Shown piece after piece: positions 42,338 through 44,225 of a stretch of DNA of 44,225 nucleotides (position 1 is its first letter; each line of letters starts with the position of its first letter). Source of the stretch: Candidatus Poseidoniaceae archaeon (GTDB lineage: Archaea > Thermoplasmatota > Poseidoniia > Poseidoniales > Poseidoniaceae); assembly GCA_949373075.1 (NCBI GenBank), contig CASIBX010000025.1, positions 1 to 44,225 on the forward strand, in the 5' to 3' direction. The notes below the pieces were generated by a model. That model did no database searches, was not told where the DNA came from, and saw only the letters and a list, made by a program, of their open reading frames with translations. A program made the position numbers and the translations under genes.

Positions 42338-43016
42338 ATGGTGGAAATTCTATGCCCTCACTGTGAAGAAGAAATCGTCCTAGATGACGATGCTTTTGGA
42401 GAATTTGAATGCCCAAATTGTGAAAATGGATTCGAGTGGGGTGAAGAGCCCAAAGTAAAGGCCAAGGCAAAGTCTGATTCTGAGCCTATGAGTGGAATTG
42501 TTGCATTATCTCATGCGTTGCATGGCGCTGGTGCTTTGATGTTGATAATCGGGCTATTCGTAAGCTGGATTACGATTGGAGGGTTTTTAGAAATCACTCC
42601 TTTCGGAATGAGAGTCTGCACTCTTCGGATACGGAGAGAGTGTTGGTTGGTTACTCATTTTGGTGAAGGTGAGGGTTCAATTCTTGCTATCACTGGATTC
42701 TTTTCATGATTTTGACAATTGTTGCTGTAATTTCTCAAATCATCCATGTGGCGTTTAGGGTGATGCTTCACATGGCAGATTCAGGTAGTCTCGAAATAAG
42801 TATGGAAATGGCTTATCGCGCTTATCATTATCGTTGGCATACATCGCTAATTCCACTAGTTTGTGCTGTGCTTGGATACGTCCTCATAATGATTGGAATT
42901 CTACTTTATCTGGCAGCAGAAGGTGGTTTTCCGTGGCCGAATTTCTTTACAATCGCCTTATTGGGATTTTAGGTGGTCAATTCTACATGATTAATCAAGA
43001 ATTGATGAATGAATAA
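42338..43016 (+). pseudogene. zinc-ribbon membrane protein, frame disrupted
   Basis: The N-terminus is a zinc ribbon with two CxxC pairs (CPHCEEE and CPNCENG), then a membrane helix (GAGALMLIIGLFVSW). The first frame stops at 42709. The reading continues in the next frame from 42706 with two more membrane helices (ILTIVAVISQIIHV and SLIPLVCAVLGYVLIMIG) to a stop at 42972, and the third frame continues ILGGQFYMINQELMNE to TAA 43016. Each shift is explained by loss of one T in a run (42701-42704 and near 42967-42970). The middle stretch (about 42612-42660) may carry another compensating pair. The spliced product would be about 225 residues. Either a pseudogene or sequence errors. Confidence 0.7.
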
Positions 43017-43163
43017 TCATCCTTCGATTACAGGGGTTGTGTCCTCTTCTTCAGAACGAACCATCTTGGCCCAGAGATACTTTGTCCTCTTTGGCCGGCA
43101 TACTCCTTTCGAGCAACGTCTTTTCCTGAGCAATTCGTGTACTAGCGGCGCTGTCATTACCAT
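43017..43163 (-). CDS. small basic hypothetical protein
   Basis: A 48-residue frame starting MVMTAPLVHELLRKRRC (ATG 43163, or ATG 43157), basic in its first two-thirds (CSKGVCRPKRTKYLWAK) and acidic at the end. It has two Cys four residues apart and one Trp. Its stop codon ends exactly where the zinc-ribbon gene's TAA begins on the other strand, the same zero-gap arrangement seen twice elsewhere. Family not recognised; it could be a chance frame, but the abutment and the AT-rich upstream patch support it. Confidence 0.4.
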   Translation of the reverse strand: MVMTAPLVHELLRKRRCSKGVCRPKRTKYLWAKMVRSEEEDTTPVIEG

Positions 43164-43266
43164 TATTCTCAGATAATAATTAGACTTAGAAGATTATGAA
43201 ACCTTCGTTCTCCTGTTCTCAACAAATAATCGCAGCATTGAGAAGGGGTCGCGTGCACGGAGGGGT

Positions 43267-44225
43267 ATGCAGCGACTCACTAACGGCTGGAATTCCTCGT
43301 CCTGTTGTTCTGTCTTGCACCACTCGGTGGATGCTTTGGAGAAGATGATGATAATTCGTTAAAATCGGATGACGTAACCGTCACCCCTAGGTATTAGAGG
43401 GGTGGAACTTTCAGGGACTAACAATAGCTGCAGATTCAGACTATGTCTGCTTTCGTGCCGTATCTTATCATGAATCCAGAAAATGGGTTTGTTCAGAACT
43501 CCACTGTTGTAGACTCAGAGGCGGGGGAATCCGTACTTCTAACAATATCTAGCACCGCCACGAACCGACACTGCAGTGATACTGATTGGCGATATTGGTC
43601 GGAGAAGACTGGCCTATTACGAGACTTAGATGAATCTTGGAGAACTTGGTACGCTCGCGATGGAAACGAGAGGGATGACAATCAAGGAATTGTTAGAGCC
43701 CCGGGTGATACTATTGACACTGTTGAGCCTAGCACTAGTAACGGAGGCCCTGTGATAGCAGTTACAATTCCTATTGAACGCCCTATGGCTGCTGCTTACG
43801 CAGATGCAGATGGGGGCAGGCATTCTACTGGTGTTGTAAATGGAAGAACAACATATGATTATTTGTCGATGCTATCTGATGAATCATCAGATCCTACTGA
43901 TGCAGCAGACGGGGCCATAGGTTATCTCGATAGGTGGGCTGGACAAGGTAATGCTGCTTACGAAGATGCTGCACAATACTTGATACAGACGCTAGATAGT
44001 TTCGGGTTAGAGGTTATCACGCAGCGATTCGTCTACGATTCGCTTGAGACCGGGGCTCAAAATCCAGAAGCGTACAATGTATGCGGATATCGGTTTGGTG
44101 AAGTAGACCCTGACAAATGGATGGTTTTCGGAGCTCACTTTGACATTGCGCCTCCGGTTAATGCGGTTTTACTTGACCCGCATATTTTTGGAAGAACGTA
44201 TGGAACTAGAGTGGGGGCATATGAC
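43267..44225 (+). pseudogene. second M28-family lipoprotein peptidase, 5' frameshifted and cut by window end
   Basis: Paralog of the intact peptidase at 40653-42275. ATG 43267 opens MQRLTNG; a shift near 43290 gives LVLLFCLAPLGGCFGED (lipobox); a shift near 43393 gives LEGWNFQGLTIAADSD; an extra T at 43442 leads to MSAFVPYLIM, and that frame stays open to the end. It includes YLDRWAGQGNAAYEDA, CGYRFGEVDPDKWMVFGAHFD and YGTRVGAYD, i.e. the first zinc-site motifs. The segments align in order with the intact copy (ADGAVGFLDRW, YPDEWLVFGAHFD). Since the 3' part is clean, it is a recently damaged gene or has local base-call errors. An internal start at 43443 would lack the signal peptide. Confidence 0.8.

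Noticed and set aside
42695-42712. Programmed -1 frameshift in the zinc-ribbon gene
   Set aside because: The T run is short, lacks a classic slippery heptamer plus pseudoknot, and a second break follows, so decay or base-call error is more likely.

Overview
The window looks like a chromosomal segment of a marine planktonic archaeon, most probably Candidatus Poseidoniales (Marine Group II / Thermoplasmatota). The archaeal signals are a DnaG-type (Toprim) primase, a group II chaperonin subunit, a KH-domain secretion-type ATPase, TATA-like boxes 23-28 nt upstream of several start codons (leaderless transcripts) and small zinc-ribbon membrane proteins. Secreted lipoproteins and several genes of bacterial flavour (homodimeric AceE, Rieske oxygenase, DDAH, iodotyrosine-deiodinase-like flavoprotein) fit a surface-ocean heterotroph. 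The taxon is inferred from gene content; no rRNA is present.

Layout. 1-3.8 kb is an accessory-looking stretch: a partial zinc-finger protein, a Cys-rich exported protein, a solitary cytosine-C5 DNA methyltransferase, a MazG-like nucleotide pyrophosphohydrolase and a membrane-anchored protein. 3.8-13 kb holds a thioredoxin-fold protein overlapping a VOC protein, a TPR protein, a large helical-repeat protein, a Pro-rich membrane protein and dnaG. 13.2-15.0 kb is a plus-strand cluster (TerB-like, helical protein, small protein, MobA-like). 15.0-24.9 kb is one long minus-strand run: beta-propeller lipoprotein, Gfo/Idh/MocA oxidoreductase, membrane protein, KH-ATPase, membrane protein, chaperonin, purH, DUF6356-like protein, purN.

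24.9-35.6 kb alternates strands: membrane protein plus CYTH protein, a DegT-type aminotransferase, a HerA-like ATPase fused to a membrane domain and overlapping an IYD-like flavoprotein, a bacterial-type pyruvate dehydrogenase E1, a small protein plus Rieske oxygenase, and a DUF2817 peptidase. 35.7-39.4 kb carries four predicted membrane proteins, two with internal repeats. 39.5-40.6 kb has tRNA-Leu(GAG) with a strong promoter, a structured element beside it, and DDAH. 40.6 kb to the end has an intact secreted M28 peptidase, then a zinc-ribbon membrane gene and a second M28 copy that both carry apparent single-base frameshifts.

The genome is compact. Several convergent genes abut stop-to-stop with no gap (9873/9874, 30216/30217, 43016/43017) or overlap at their 3' ends, and several same-strand neighbours share ATGA or TGATG junctions. 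No CRISPR array, IS element, integrase or rRNA was seen. The best candidates for something undescribed are the HerA-membrane fusion paired with the IYD-like flavoprotein, the structured element beside tRNA-Leu, the internally duplicated RDD protein, and the decaying or mis-assembled M28/zinc-ribbon locus at the right end.
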